DNA from: CADEEN01 sp963706685
GTDB lineage: Bacteria > Pseudomonadota > Gammaproteobacteria > Burkholderiales > Burkholderiaceae_C
DNA length: 64,000 bases
Assembly (NCBI GenBank): GCA_963706685.1
Contig: CAVPMY010000013.1
Location: 1 to 64,000, forward strand
Direction: 5' to 3'
Below, one piece after another: positions 24,098-35,800 of the stretch. The notes below the pieces were generated by a model. That model searched no databases, was not told where the DNA came from, and worked only from the letters and a program-made list of their open reading frames with translations. The translations under genes were made by a program, and so were the position numbers. Every line of letters begins with the position of its first letter. Position 1 is the first letter of the stretch.

Positions 24098-26233
24098 ATG
24101 GGATGGGCCGCAGCAATAGGGCGCCTGGCATTGCCGGCTTTCGCACGTGCCTTGCCGTCGATGGGCGACACCGAACGCGCCGCGCTCGAAGCCGGCACGG
24201 TGGGGTTCGAGGGACAACTGTTCGCGGGCCAGCCCGATTTCGACGCGCTGCGCGCACGCGGTCCGAACCGGCTGACCGCCGCCGAACAGGCCTTTCTCGA
24301 CAACGAGGTGCGCGCACTCAACGCGATGCTCGACGACTTCGAGATCGACGAGGCGCATGACCTGCCGGCCGAGGTCTGGCAGTTCCTGCGCGAGAAAAAG
24401 TTCTTCGGCATGATCATCCCGCCCGAGTTCGGCGGCCTGGGTTTCGGCCACTTCGCGCATGCGACGGTGGTGACGCGCATCGCCACCGTCAACGTCGCCA
24501 CCGCGGTGACGGTGATGGTGCCCAACTCGCTCGGTCCGGCCGAGTTGCTGCTGCATTACGGCACCGACGAGCAGAAGTCGCACTACCTGCCGCGGCTGGC
24601 CGATGGCCGCGAGCTGCCGTGCTTCGGCCTGACCTCGCCCTATGCCGGATCGGATGCGGCCTCGATCCCCGATGTCGGCCTGCTCTGCGAGCGCGAGATC
24701 GACGGCAAGACAGTGCGCGGCTTCAGCGTCACCTTCGACAAGCGCTACATCACGCTGGCGCCGGTGGCCACGGTGGTCGGTTTGGCCTTCCAGGCCATCG
24801 ATCCGAGCCGCGGCGAAGCCGAGCAGCAACTCGGCATCACCTGCGCGCTGATCCCGGTGCCCACGGCCGGCATGCAGATCGGGCGCCGCCACCTGCCGAT
24901 GGATTCGGCGTTCATGAATGGACCGATCCGCGGCGAGGATGTGTTCGTGCCGATGGACTGGGTGATCGGTGGCGAGGCCCAGGTCGGCCAAGGCTGGCGC
25001 ATGCTGATGCAAAGCCTGGCCGCGGGCCGTGCGATCTCGCTGCCCGCGCTCGGCGCGTCGATGCAGCAGACCAGCCTGTATGTCGTCAACGGCTACGGCC
25101 GCATCCGCGAGCAGTTCGGACTGCCGATCAGCAAGTTCCATGCGGTCGCTGGAACGATCGCCCGCATGGCGATCGACCTGTATGCCAGCGACGCCGCGCG
25201 CCGCTACACGGCCGCAGCGCTCGATGCCGGCGAACGGCCGAGCGTGGCCAGCGCAATCTTGAAAGTCCAACTCACGGAGGAGGGTCGCCAGGCCGTCAAC
25301 GACGGCATGGACATCCTCGGTGGCAAGGGCATCATGCGCGGCCCGGGCAACCTGCTCGGCGTGGCCTACCGCCATGCGCCGATCGCCATCACCGTCGAAG
25401 GCGCGAACCTGCTGACGCGCGCCTTGATCATCTTCGGCCAGGGCGCCGTGCGCTGCCACCCGCAAGTGCTGGCCGAGATGACCGCGGTCGAGAGCAAGGA
25501 TGCGCCGGCGCTGGGCCGCGCCCTGCTCGCCCACGCCGGCCACGTACTGCGCAACCTCGGACGCAGTGTCTTCGGCGCGCCGCTGCTGGGCACGCCGCCG
25601 CCGGAATTGCGCGACGAAGCGGCGCGCATCGCCCGCCTGTCGGCGCAGTACGCGTTGACCGCGGATCTGGCAATGGGCCTGCTGGGCGGCAAGTTGAAAC
25701 GCATGGAGCTGTTGTCGGCGCGCCTGGGCGATGTGCTGTCGCACCTGTACCTGGCCGCGGCCTGCGTCTGGCGATTCGAGGCCGAGGCTCAGGCCAGGAT
25801 GCTGCCGTTCGCCCGCGCGGCCATTCGCACGCAGCTCGCCCGCGCCGCGTTCGTGTTGCGCGAACTGCGCGCCAACCTGCCGTCGCGCGCATTGGCGCTG
25901 GCTTCGCCGCTGCTGCTCGGCGGCACACGCGTGTTGCATCCACCCGGCGACCGGGCGTTGCTCGCACTGGCCGACGCGCTGCGCAGTGATCCGGCCCTGA
26001 TCGCTGGCCTGTGCCCTGACATCGGCCAGCCCAAGCAGGGCGGGCTGCTCGACCTGACGCAGGCCCTCGAGCTGGCGCGCGCGGTCGCCGACGAGTTGCC
26101 TGCGCTCAACCAGGTGCTGCGGCGCACGCGCTCACTCGAAGATGCCGCCGCCGCTGCCGGCAACCCGGCCGCGGCGCTGGCCTACCTGAAGGCCGCCGAC
26201 CGCGTCATTCAGGTGGATGACTTTGCGCCTTGA
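24098..26233 (+). CDS. fadE: Acyl-CoA dehydrogenase, FadE family
   Basis: The 711-residue protein catalyses the first step of fatty-acid beta-oxidation. It shows the FadE landmarks KKFFGMIIPPEFGGLGF (about 100), LTSPYAGSDAA (about 185) and TVEGANLLTRALIIFGQGA (about 430), where the Glu of VEGANLLTR is the likely catalytic base. A C-terminal DUF1974-type helical domain occupies about 480-700. It is shorter than E. coli FadE (814), mainly because it lacks the N-terminal membrane region. A GAGGAGA site precedes the ATG. The last 25 bases overlap the 3' end of the convergent stress-protein gene. Confidence 0.93.
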   Translation: MGWAAAIGRLALPAFARALPSMGDTERAALEAGTVGFEGQLFAGQPDFDALRARGPNRLTAAEQAFLDNEVRALNAMLDDFEIDEAHDLPAEVWQFLREKKFFGMIIPPEFGGLGFGHFAHATVVTRIATVNVATAVTVMVPNSLGPAELLLHYGTDEQKSHYLPRLADGRELPCFGLTSPYAGSDAASIPDVGLLCEREIDGKTVRGFSVTFDKRYITLAPVATVVGLAFQAIDPSRGEAEQQLGITCALIPVPTAGMQIGRRHLPMDSAFMNGPIRGEDVFVPMDWVIGGEAQVGQGWRMLMQSLAAGRAISLPALGASMQQTSLYVVNGYGRIREQFGLPISKFHAVAGTIARMAIDLYASDAARRYTAAALDAGERPSVASAILKVQLTEEGRQAVNDGMDILGGKGIMRGPGNLLGVAYRHAPIAITVEGANLLTRALIIFGQGAVRCHPQVLAEMTAVESKDAPALGRALLAHAGHVLRNLGRSVFGAPLLGTPPPELRDEAARIARLSAQYALTADLAMGLLGGKLKRMELLSARLGDVLSHLYLAAACVWRFEAEAQARMLPFARAAIRTQLARAAFVLRELRANLPSRALALASPLLLGGTRVLHPPGDRALLALADALRSDPALIAGLCPDIGQPKQGGLLDLTQALELARAVADELPALNQVLRRTRSLEDAAAAAGNPAAALAYLKAADRVIQVDDFAP

Positions 26234-26745
26234 CCGGGTTCGGCAGGCGTTTCGTCGTCGGCCGACGCGGGCGCACCGAATCGGCCTGGCTTCATGTCTT
26301 CGCGACAGACGAGCACGGGCACATGGGATTGCCGGATCAGGTCGGCCACCAGGCTGCCGTGCAGCGCGCGCTCCACAGCGCCGCGGCCATGAGAGGCGAC
26401 GACGATCATCTGGCAAGCGTTTTCCGTGGCCACGCGCAACACGGCGGCCAATGGCTCTTCGTCGATCGTCAGCACTGTGCGGTTGTCGACAGACTGTGCT
26501 TTGGCCAGGCCGACGGCGGCTTCGAACCAAGGTGCGGCCCGCTCGCGGCACTGCTCCTGGCGCTCGATGACCGCTCGTTCCAGTGACGCTGCCGATTTGG
26601 CCTCGATGTGCTCCATCGGGATCGGCAGCTGAAAGACGACGCCGCAGCCCAGGCGCGCCGCCAGCGAGATGCCGTAGCCTGAGGGGGCAGCACCCTGCGC
26701 GGATTCTTCGAGCACGACAAGCAGTGAAGTCAGTTCGCCGGTCAT
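26209..26745 (-). CDS. Universal stress protein (UspA family)
   Basis: The 178-residue cytoplasmic protein has one Usp domain with the nucleotide-binding motif GRGAVERALHGSLVADL (near 118-134) and the final strand HVPVLVCR. A 30-residue Ala/Pro/Ser-rich tail follows the usual end of the domain. AGGAGGCC lies just upstream of the ATG, a strong ribosome binding site. Family members respond to starvation and membrane or ion stress; here it lies beside ion-transport genes on the same strand but is separated from them by 46 bases. Confidence 0.93.
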   Translation of the reverse strand: MTGELTSLLVVLEESAQGAAPSGYGISLAARLGCGVVFQLPIPMEHIEAKSAASLERAVIERQEQCRERAAPWFEAAVGLAKAQSVDNRTVLTIDEEPLAAVLRVATENACQMIVVASHGRGAVERALHGSLVADLIRQSHVPVLVCREDMKPGRFGAPASADDETPAEPGQGAKSST

Positions 26746-26791
26746 GAAGGCCTCCTGGTCAGGTCAAGGTTAAGCGCAAAAGCGGGGTTCA

Positions 26792-28658
26792 TCAGAGCCC
26801 ATAGCGCCAGGCCAGGGCAAACACCAGTCCGCCCCACATGATCACGAACAACGGTGCGCCGACGCGCAGGAAATCGCCGAAGCGGTAGCCGCCGGCATTC
26901 ATGACCAGCAGGTTGGTCTGGTAGCCCATGGGTGTCAGGTAGCACAGGTTGCAGCCGAACAGCACGGCCAGCACGAACGGCTCGGGCGCGCACGCCGAGC
27001 GCCTGGGCGAGCGAGACCGCCAGCGGCGTGCCGATGGCCGCTGCGGCATTGTTGGACACGAAGTTCGTCACCAGGCCCATCAGGCCCATCAGCAGGGCCA
27101 GTACCCACAGTGCCGGCAGGCCTGTCGGTCACCAGCGGCCAGACCTTGCGCCAGCCAGGTCGTGGCGCCGGTGACTGACAGCGCGTCGCCGAGCGCCAGA
27201 CTCGCGGCGACCAACAGGATGACCTTGGTAGACAAGCGACCGCGCAACGTCTTGCCAGGACAGGCAACGCGTCAGGACCAGCACCACGGCGCCACACAGC
27301 GCAGCCAGCGCAATCGGCAGCAGCTTGGTGCGGCCAGCAGCACCACGGCAGCCATGGTCAGCAAGGCGATCGGCGCCTTGGATTGACGGGGCAGCGTGAA
27401 GCGCTCGTCGAGCAGCAAGCCGATGCCGTCGCGCTGCGCCTGCCGGATCGAGTTGTCCTCGCCCTGGACGAGCAGGATGTCACCAGCGAGCACGCTGCGG
27501 TCCGCCAGTCCCTCGCGTTGCCAGCCGACGATGTCGCTGCGCGGCCGCACGCCGACGACGAAGATGTTGTAGCGGTCGGCCAGACGTTCCTGGCGCACGC
27601 TGCGGCCGGCCAGCTGCGATTGCGGCGTGATCAGCAACTGCGCCACCACGGCGGCTGGCACGGGTTTGCCGGCATGCGGAAGTTTCCTTGTCCGCTTTCT
27701 TGTTGCCGTCTTCGGCAGCGCGTTGCTGTACTTCTTCTTCGCCATGATGCAGCTTGGCATCGAGCCGGGCTTCGATCTCCTTCAGTCGTTGCGCAGTGTC
27801 GCGCACGACGATGCGGTCATCGGCGCGCAGGATCGCCGACGGCAGCCGGGCCATCGCCACGTCGCCGCGCCGCAGGGCCACGAGCTGTTCGGAGCTGCCG
27901 ATGATCTCCATGGCCTCGCGCAGCTTGCGGCCTTCGAAGCGGCTGCCTTCGGCAATGCGGATCTCGGCATCGAACACCTCCTCGCTCAGGTTCTCGTCGG
28001 GGCCCTCGACGCCGGCCAGCAGCCGCGGTGCAACGAGCCACAAGTAGGCCAGCGCCGGCCCTGCCGCCAGCGCGACCAGCGGAAAGTGGCCGAACATGGC
28101 CAGCGGTGCCACTCCCAGCGAGGCCGCCAGCGCAACGACGATGAGATTGGTCGAGGTGCCGATGGTGGTGGCCATGCCGCCGATCAACACGGCATAGTTC
28201 ATCGGCAGCAGCATGGTCGTCGCCGAAGCCTTGGCCTGGCGCGCAGCTGTCAGCAGCAGCGGAATCAGCAGCACCACCACGGGCGTGTCGTTGACGACGC
28301 CGCTGGCACTGGCCGCCCCCACCATCACCGCCAACAGCGCCAGACGCGGGCTGCGCGCCACCCACACGCCCAGCGCGCGTGCGGCGGGCTCCAACGCGCC
28401 GGTGACGACCAGGCCGTGACCCATCACCATCAAGGCGCAGATGGCGACCAGCGCCGGATTGCCGAAACCGGCAAAGAAGCGCATCGCGTCGAGCGTGCCG
28501 GAAGCCAACGGCAGGGGAAACAGCGCGAAGCCCAGTGGCAGCAGTGCCAGGATGCCCAGGCATACGGTGGCGATCGGCAGGCGGTCCCAGACGAAGACGG
28601 CAAAGACGACGGCGGCAAAGACCAGCGTGGCCAAGCCATGGGGTTGCAGCGCGGTCAT
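26792..28658 (-). CDS. SLC13-type permease with RCK_C domains, several frameshifts
   Basis: The first 320 residues from the ATG at 28658 are clean: membrane segments, the ArsB/NhaD-type core (VNDTPVVVLLIPLLLTAA, about 120), MLLPMNYAVLIGGMATTIG, then an RCK_C (TrkA-C) region (AEGSRFEGRKLREAMEIIGS). The frame then shifts near 27690, and again between about 27345 and 27000, but the translation continues through a second RCK_C domain (DRYNIFVVGVRPRSDIVGW) and further membrane segments to YQTNLLVMNAGGYRFGD and the stop at 26792. The whole is about 615 residues, normal for the family. SLC13 members co-transport sulfate, dicarboxylates or similar anions with Na+. It overlaps the K+ channel stop (ATGA). 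The many shifts look like sequencing indels. Confidence 0.75.
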
Positions 28659-30377
28659 GAATGGGCTTCGGGCGCCTGTTCGGCCTGCTCTGCGGCCTGC
28701 GGATTTTTTTGCGGCGCTGCAGCCGCAAGCGGTGCCAGCGAGCGGGTCAGTGCAATGCCGCGCATGCGATTGCGGGCCAGCGCCCGCCCGCAGAACAGGA
28801 TTTGATCGTCGGGCTGCAGGGTCTCATCGAGGGCCGGCGACAAATGCCGGGTGTTGCCTCGCTGCAGCATCAGCGGCAGGGCGCGCATTGCATCTTGCGT
28901 GCCGTCGACACGGGTCAGCAGGCGCCGCAGCGTCACTGGTTCGCCGCGTGCCAGGGCAGCGCAAACAGCGGGCAGGGTCTTGGCAGTGACGTTCATCGTC
29001 CACGACTCGAGTACTTCACTGCCGACGGTGGCCCGCAGTTGTTCCAGCAGGGACGAAGCCCAGGTTTCGTCCTCGTCGCGTGCGCGTCGCAGGAAGCTCG
29101 ACAACATCGGTGCGCGCAGATCGCGCAGTACCTCGGCCGCCACGACATAGCTGCTGACCATCACCAGGTCGGCCGGCGAGGCGCGGAACACCGCCGAATT
29201 GCGGCGGTGCGTTTGCCGGGCCACCAGGAAGAGATCCTTGTTGAGCGCGCGTACGGCCAGTGCGATGGCGAGGTTGTCGATGTCCACCGTGGTGCCGGCG
29301 ATGACGGCCTGCGCCGTTTCGACACCGGCCTTGCGCAGAATGGCCGGGTCGGTGGGGTCACCGCAGCACGCTGTTGTCAGCGTTGCAACTGTCGTCGAGT
29401 TCGGTGTCGACGACGACGACCTGGACGTCCAGCGTCAGCAGCTGCCGGCGCAGCGTGCGCGCAAACTGGCCGTAGCCGCACAGCACCCACTTGCCGCGCG
29501 GCAACTCGGGGACCTCGGCCGCTGCCGTGCCCAATTGCGTGGTCAGGGCTTCGTAGATGACATGCAGGCTCGGTGTGCGGATGGTCAGCGCCAGCCGCTC
29601 GGCAAAAGTGTCGAACGGGTTGATGATGTGATCTGCGCCGGCAGCAGCCATGCGTGGATGCCAGCCATGGTCACGGGCCACGCAGATCACCGGCGTCCTC
29701 GGATTGAGCAGCCGGGCCGTGATCGCAATCTTGCTGTTGGTGGCGTCGCTGCCGGTCAAGGCCAGCACGCCGGCACAGTACGGGCTCATGAGGCCGGCGG
29801 TGGTCAGCGCCTTGGAGTCGCTGGCATCGCCGATCAACGCCGGCACTTCGACCTCGTGGTCGTCGACATCGACGCTGTCGACGCGCGCCGGATCCTTGTC
29901 CACGACCACGACCCGGATTGCATCCTGGCTGAGTTCGTGGATCACGCGCCAGCCCGTGTCGTCATAGCCGCACAAAAGGTAGAAGGGTTCGCGGAACCGG
30001 CGTACCTCACGCTCGACACCGCTGGCGTGCGTGAGATGGCGAAACGTCGGGTCGCGGAGCACGGAAAAGAGGGCGCCCACGGCATAGAGCCAGGCCACTA
30101 CCGTGCCATAGATCGACACCGTGGCCCACAGGCGCTGCGCGTCGGTGAAGGGGTAGGGGACCTCGCCCAGGCCGATGGTCGTGCCGAGGAAGCTGACAAA
30201 GTAGAAGGCATGCAGAAAGCTCATCTGCCAGGGCTCGCCCCCGGGCGTGCGGCCGGGTATGAGCACAAAGCCGAGAACGCACACTGCATACATGCAGATC
30301 AGCAGCAGCAGCGGCTTGCGCAGCCGCCGCAACAGGACGAACAGACCGTGCCTGGCGCGTACCGGCGGCGCGTTCAT
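28655..30377 (-). CDS. Potassium channel with two RCK (TrkA-N) domains, one frameshift
   Basis: The protein of about 573 residues starts at 30377 (MNAPPVRARHG). It has two membrane helices around a pore loop FYFVSFLGTTIGLGEVPYP (about 60-80). The selectivity filter reads TIGLGE in place of the common TVGYG, as in a known subgroup of prokaryotic RCK channels. Two Rossmann-like RCK domains follow (FYLLCGYDDTGWRVIHEL near 130; KWVLCGYGQFARTLRRQL near 305). The frame breaks at about 29375-29385, just after NADNSVL, and resumes as GDPTDPAILRKAGVETAQ to the stop at 28655. RCK domains gate the pore in response to ligands. It overlaps both neighbours by ATGA. Confidence 0.82.
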
Positions 30378-30754
30378 CGCCGCAGGTTGGCCACTTCGAT
30401 GACAAGCAGGAGCACGGAGATCACGTTGGCCACCAGCGCGCCGATGGCCAGTGAGACGACGGTGGCTGTCTGGCCGCCGGACAACTCGGCGCCAGCGCTC
30501 GACAGGTAGCCCCAACAGGCTGCGGCCGCAATCAACTGCAGGTCGGCAACGAGGCTGGTGGCCAGCAGGGTCGAGCCCAGCGGCGAGCGGTCGCCGAACT
30601 TCATCACCGTGGCGATCAGGCTGACGACAATGGCGGCAAACAGCTCGTAGCGGTTGTGTTGCGCGATATCGGTCAAGTCGCCGACAGTGAAGCCGACGTT
30701 GAGCGTAAGCGCCAGGACGACGACAAAGGCGAAGAGAACGCGTTCTGTGCTCAT
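30374..30754 (-). CDS. Small membrane protein, DUF6394-like
   Basis: The 126-residue protein has four hydrophobic segments (about 7-25, 35-50, 60-80, 95-120; for example VLFAFVVVLALTLNVGFTVG). It contains HNRYELFAAIVVSLIATVMKFGDRSPLG, a stretch I associate with the DUF6394 family that usually lies beside RCK-type K+ channel genes. It is the first gene of a three-gene minus-strand operon, and its stop overlaps the channel start (ATGA), so it is likely an accessory subunit of that channel. That role is inferred from linkage. Confidence 0.75.
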   Translation of the reverse strand: MSTERVLFAFVVVLALTLNVGFTVGDLTDIAQHNRYELFAAIVVSLIATVMKFGDRSPLGSTLLATSLVADLQLIAAAACWGYLSSAGAELSGGQTATVVSLAIGALVANVISVLLLVIEVANLRR

Positions 30755-30840
30755 GCGGACGACTCGAGAGTTGTCCGAGTGTAGTGCTGAGCCGGGTCGG
30801 CGGCATCGCTGGCTGGGACTGCTGCGCCGCCAGCCTTGAC

Positions 30841-30867
30841 CCACTATATAGAAAGATATATAAGTGG
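30841..30867. promoter_or_regulatory. AT-rich dyad, probable operator between the channel operon and the MarR gene
   Basis: CCACTATATA and TATATAAGTGG form a near-perfect inverted repeat around GAAAGA, with one extra A in the right arm. It is a sharp AT-rich island in GC-rich DNA, 87 bases upstream of the channel operon start and 107 upstream of the MarR start. It suits a MarR-type dimer and overlaps possible -10 elements. Confidence 0.5.
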
Positions 30868-30973
30868 ACGGCCAACGAACGGGGCTTGGCGGTTTCGAGC
30901 GCTCGATCAACCACCGACACCGTTGGAGCCCGCAGCACCTGCACCACGACCATGCCACCAAGACTGCCGCCCC

Positions 30974-31513
30974 ATGAAAGATGCCTTGCCGCCGCCCCGG
31001 CGTTCGCGTTCCACGAACCCGATGGAACCCCTCGCTGACAACAGCCCCGCCGACTCCCTTCATCCGACACGCGTGTTGCAACAGTTCCGCATCGTCTTCA
31101 ACGCGGTCAAGGCGCACTTCCAGCAGGTCGAGCGCCATGCCGGCATCGGCGGCGCGCAGGTCTGGGCCTTGTCGATCATCCGCGACCGCGCCGGGCTCGG
31201 CGTGAACGAACTGGCGGCGGCGCTCAGCGTGCGCCAGCCCACGGCCAGCAACCTGGTCAAGAACCTCGCGCAGCAGGGACTGATCGAAGTCCGGCGCGAG
31301 GCTCAGGACCGGCGCGCCGTCCAGTTGCACATCCTGGCCGAGGGCCGACGCGTGTTGCGCCGCGTGCGCGGGCCGTTTGCCGGCGTCCTGCCGGAGGCGC
31401 TCGCTGCACTGGACGAGAAGACCTTGTGCCGCCTGGAGAGCGATCTCGACGAGTTGATCCGGGCGCTTGGCGTCGACGAGGGCGCCGGCACCATTCCACT
31501 GGCACAGCTCTGA
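30974..31513 (+). CDS. MarR-family transcriptional regulator
   Basis: The 179-residue protein has the MarR winged helix-turn-helix fold: helix QVWALSIIRDRAGLGVNELAAALSV (about 62-86), recognition helix QPTASNLVKNLAQQGLIEV, and the wing motif REAQDRRAVQLHILAEGRR, which is diagnostic. A basic, proline-rich N-terminal region precedes it, so the true start could be ATG 31022 instead of 30974; neither has a clear ribosome binding site. It is divergent from the K+ channel operon across an AT-rich dyad and probably represses that operon and itself. Confidence 0.87.
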   Translation: MKDALPPPRRSRSTNPMEPLADNSPADSLHPTRVLQQFRIVFNAVKAHFQQVERHAGIGGAQVWALSIIRDRAGLGVNELAAALSVRQPTASNLVKNLAQQGLIEVRREAQDRRAVQLHILAEGRRVLRRVRGPFAGVLPEALAALDEKTLCRLESDLDELIRALGVDEGAGTIPLAQL

Positions 31514-31526
31514 GACGTGCTGTCGC

Positions 31527-31574
31527 AGCGCTGCGGGTCGCTGAGTTCAGCGCTGCGGGTCGCTGAGTTCAGCG
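31527..31574. repeat. Tandem repeat of 22 bases, about two copies
   Basis: The unit AGCGCTGCGGGTCGCTGAGTTC occurs at 31527-31548 and 31549-31570, followed by a few bases of a third. It lies between the convergent MarR and otsB genes. I see no role for it; no terminator is visible here. Confidence 0.7.
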
Positions 31575-31640
31575 CGGCGGGCGCGTTGCCATGCGGCAGC
31601 GCTTCGCCCCGTGGGGTCCGCTGGGCATGACAGCCAACTC

Positions 31641-32431
31641 TCAGGGACGGCGCCGGGCCGGTCTGGCATCGACGCTCGCACCGGGCGTGCTGGCATCGAG
31701 CAGGTACTGCAGCACGGTCGGCAACTTCGAAGTGCTTTCGAGGTGGTACGCGGCTCGGGTGCGGGCTCGCGGCGGGCCGATGCGCGCCGTGACCCAACCT
31801 TCTGGTGCCTTGTCGAATGCCGCCTCGTCGTTGACGTCGTCGCCAATGAACAGGCCGCCATCGGCGCCGCCGCGCTGCGCCAACGACAGCAGCGCGTCGC
31901 CCTTGTCGGGCGCAGTGGAGGCCATGACGTTGACGACGCATTTGCCCTGCTGCACCTCGACGTCGCCGGCGCCCTTGGCCAGCAGTTCGCGGATGCAGCG
32001 CCGCGCCAGGCTCTGATCGGGCGCGAGGCGATAGTGCAGGGCGATCGAATGGCGCTTGTCCTCAACCACGACCTGGGCGCTCGCCAGTTGCTGACGCTGC
32101 GATCGAAGAACCTCGCGCAGGGGATCGAGCGAATCGATCCATCGCCCGCCCAAGCCATGGGTGGGATCTTCGATGCCATGGTTGCCGATGACAAAGTGCG
32201 CTTCGAACCCAAGACGTGGCATGACATCGTCGACGGCACGGCCCGTGATCACGGCCAACGGCACGCGCTCGGCCAGCCTGGCCAGCCGGCGCGACACCGG
32301 CAGCGGTACGCGCGCTTCGTCGGGCCGGGCAACGATCGGTGCCAGCGTGCCGTCGAAGTCGAACGCCAGCAGCGGCCGGCCCGACATCATCGTGGCCAGG
32401 GCCGCCCGGCCCTCGGCGCTGAGCAGGGCCT

Positions 32432-32435
<4 letters not shown>
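31641..32435 (-). CDS. otsB: Trehalose-6-phosphate phosphatase OtsB
   Basis: The 264-residue HAD-superfamily enzyme removes phosphate from trehalose 6-phosphate. It shows motif I FDFDGTLAP (near 25-33), motif II AVITGR (near 62), HGIEDPTHG in the cap region, and motif IV GDDVNDEAAF (near 198). The ATG overlaps the stop of the otsA gene (ATGA), so the two steps of trehalose synthesis are coupled. Trehalose is a compatible solute, which fits the osmotic theme of the surrounding genes. Confidence 0.95.
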
Positions 32436-34690
<2,255 letters not shown>

Positions 34691-34924
34691 GCGCTATCGC
34701 GATCGGCGCACGGGCATCGGTCTGGTGTCAAGCGGGCCAGGCTCCTTCTGCAGCTTTGCGGGTGAGGTCATTGATTGATTGTTGGTCTTGCGCCGGGGAA
34801 ACAGAAGATTATATATTTGTTACTATGCATTGGCAATATGGATGGTCCGTGGCCGATCGTCGGCGTGTTCAACGGGCCATGCGGTTGACCTTGTACTGCA
34901 ATGAACTGAATCTAGAGTGAGCCC

Positions 34925-35785
34925 ATGAGCGACAACTTCATGTCTGTGTTCGATGCATTTTCCGGCGCCGGCGGCTGGCTGGCCAGCGTGCTTCGAGTTT
35001 GCTTGATCCTGATTGCCGCGGTCGTGCTGTCGGCTTTGCTGCAACGGCTGATTCGCAAGGTGCGCATGCAGATCGCGAGCCGCTTCGACGACCTCGAAAG
35101 CACGAAGCGCGCAGAAACGCTGGGCCGCGTGCTGCGCTACCTGGTGGCCGTGGTGGTGTGGCTGGTGGCGGCCATGTTGATCTTGTCCGAGGCGGGCATT
35201 TCGGTCGCGCCGATCCTCGGCGCGGCCGGCGTGGCCGGTCTGGCGATAGGGTTTGGCGCGCAAAGCCTTGTCAAGGACTACTTCAACGGACTGTTCCTGC
35301 TGTTGGAAGACCAGATTCGCCAGGGCGACGTGGTGCGGCTGGGCGACCACGCCGGTGTGGTCGAAGAGATGACGCTGCGCTATGTGCGACTGCGTGACTA
35401 CGACGGCAATGTGCACTTCGTGCCCAATGGCCAGGTCTCCACCGTCGTCAACATGGCGCGTGGTCACGCGCAGGCGGTGGTCGATATCGGTGTGGCCTAC
35501 CGCGAGAACCTGGACGACGTGATGTCGGTGATGAAGTCGGTGGCCCATGAGATGCGGGCCGACCCGACTTTCGCCTCGAAGGTCCTCGACGAGTTCGAAC
35601 TCGCCGGTGTGGAGCGCTGGGACGACTCGGCGATCGTGCTGCGTGGGCGCTTCAAGGTGGCGCCGCTGGCGCAGTGGGCCGTGCGGCGCGAGTACCTGCG
35701 GCGTCTGAAGATGGCATTCGACGCCAAGGGCATCGAGATCCCGTTCCCGCAAATCACGGTGCACCAGCCCGCGCTGACCGCCTGA
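34925..35785 (+). CDS. MscS-family mechanosensitive channel
   Basis: The 286-residue protein, the length of E. coli MscS, has two N-terminal membrane helices and the pore helix (GAAGVAGLAIGFGAQSLVKDYFNGLF, about 98-122, with the AxxG packing pattern). The beta domain (IRQGDVVRLGDHAGVVEEMTLR) and a cytosolic cage ending KGIEIPFPQITVHQP complete it. It should open in osmotic downshock. It is separated from the divergent otsA gene by 234 bases holding an AT-rich stretch near 34806-34840 that may carry promoters for both. Confidence 0.93.
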   Translation: MSDNFMSVFDAFSGAGGWLASVLRVCLILIAAVVLSALLQRLIRKVRMQIASRFDDLESTKRAETLGRVLRYLVAVVVWLVAAMLILSEAGISVAPILGAAGVAGLAIGFGAQSLVKDYFNGLFLLLEDQIRQGDVVRLGDHAGVVEEMTLRYVRLRDYDGNVHFVPNGQVSTVVNMARGHAQAVVDIGVAYRENLDDVMSVMKSVAHEMRADPTFASKVLDEFELAGVERWDDSAIVLRGRFKVAPLAQWAVRREYLRRLKMAFDAKGIEIPFPQITVHQPALTA

Positions 35786-35800
35786 GCGGGCGTCTCGGCG

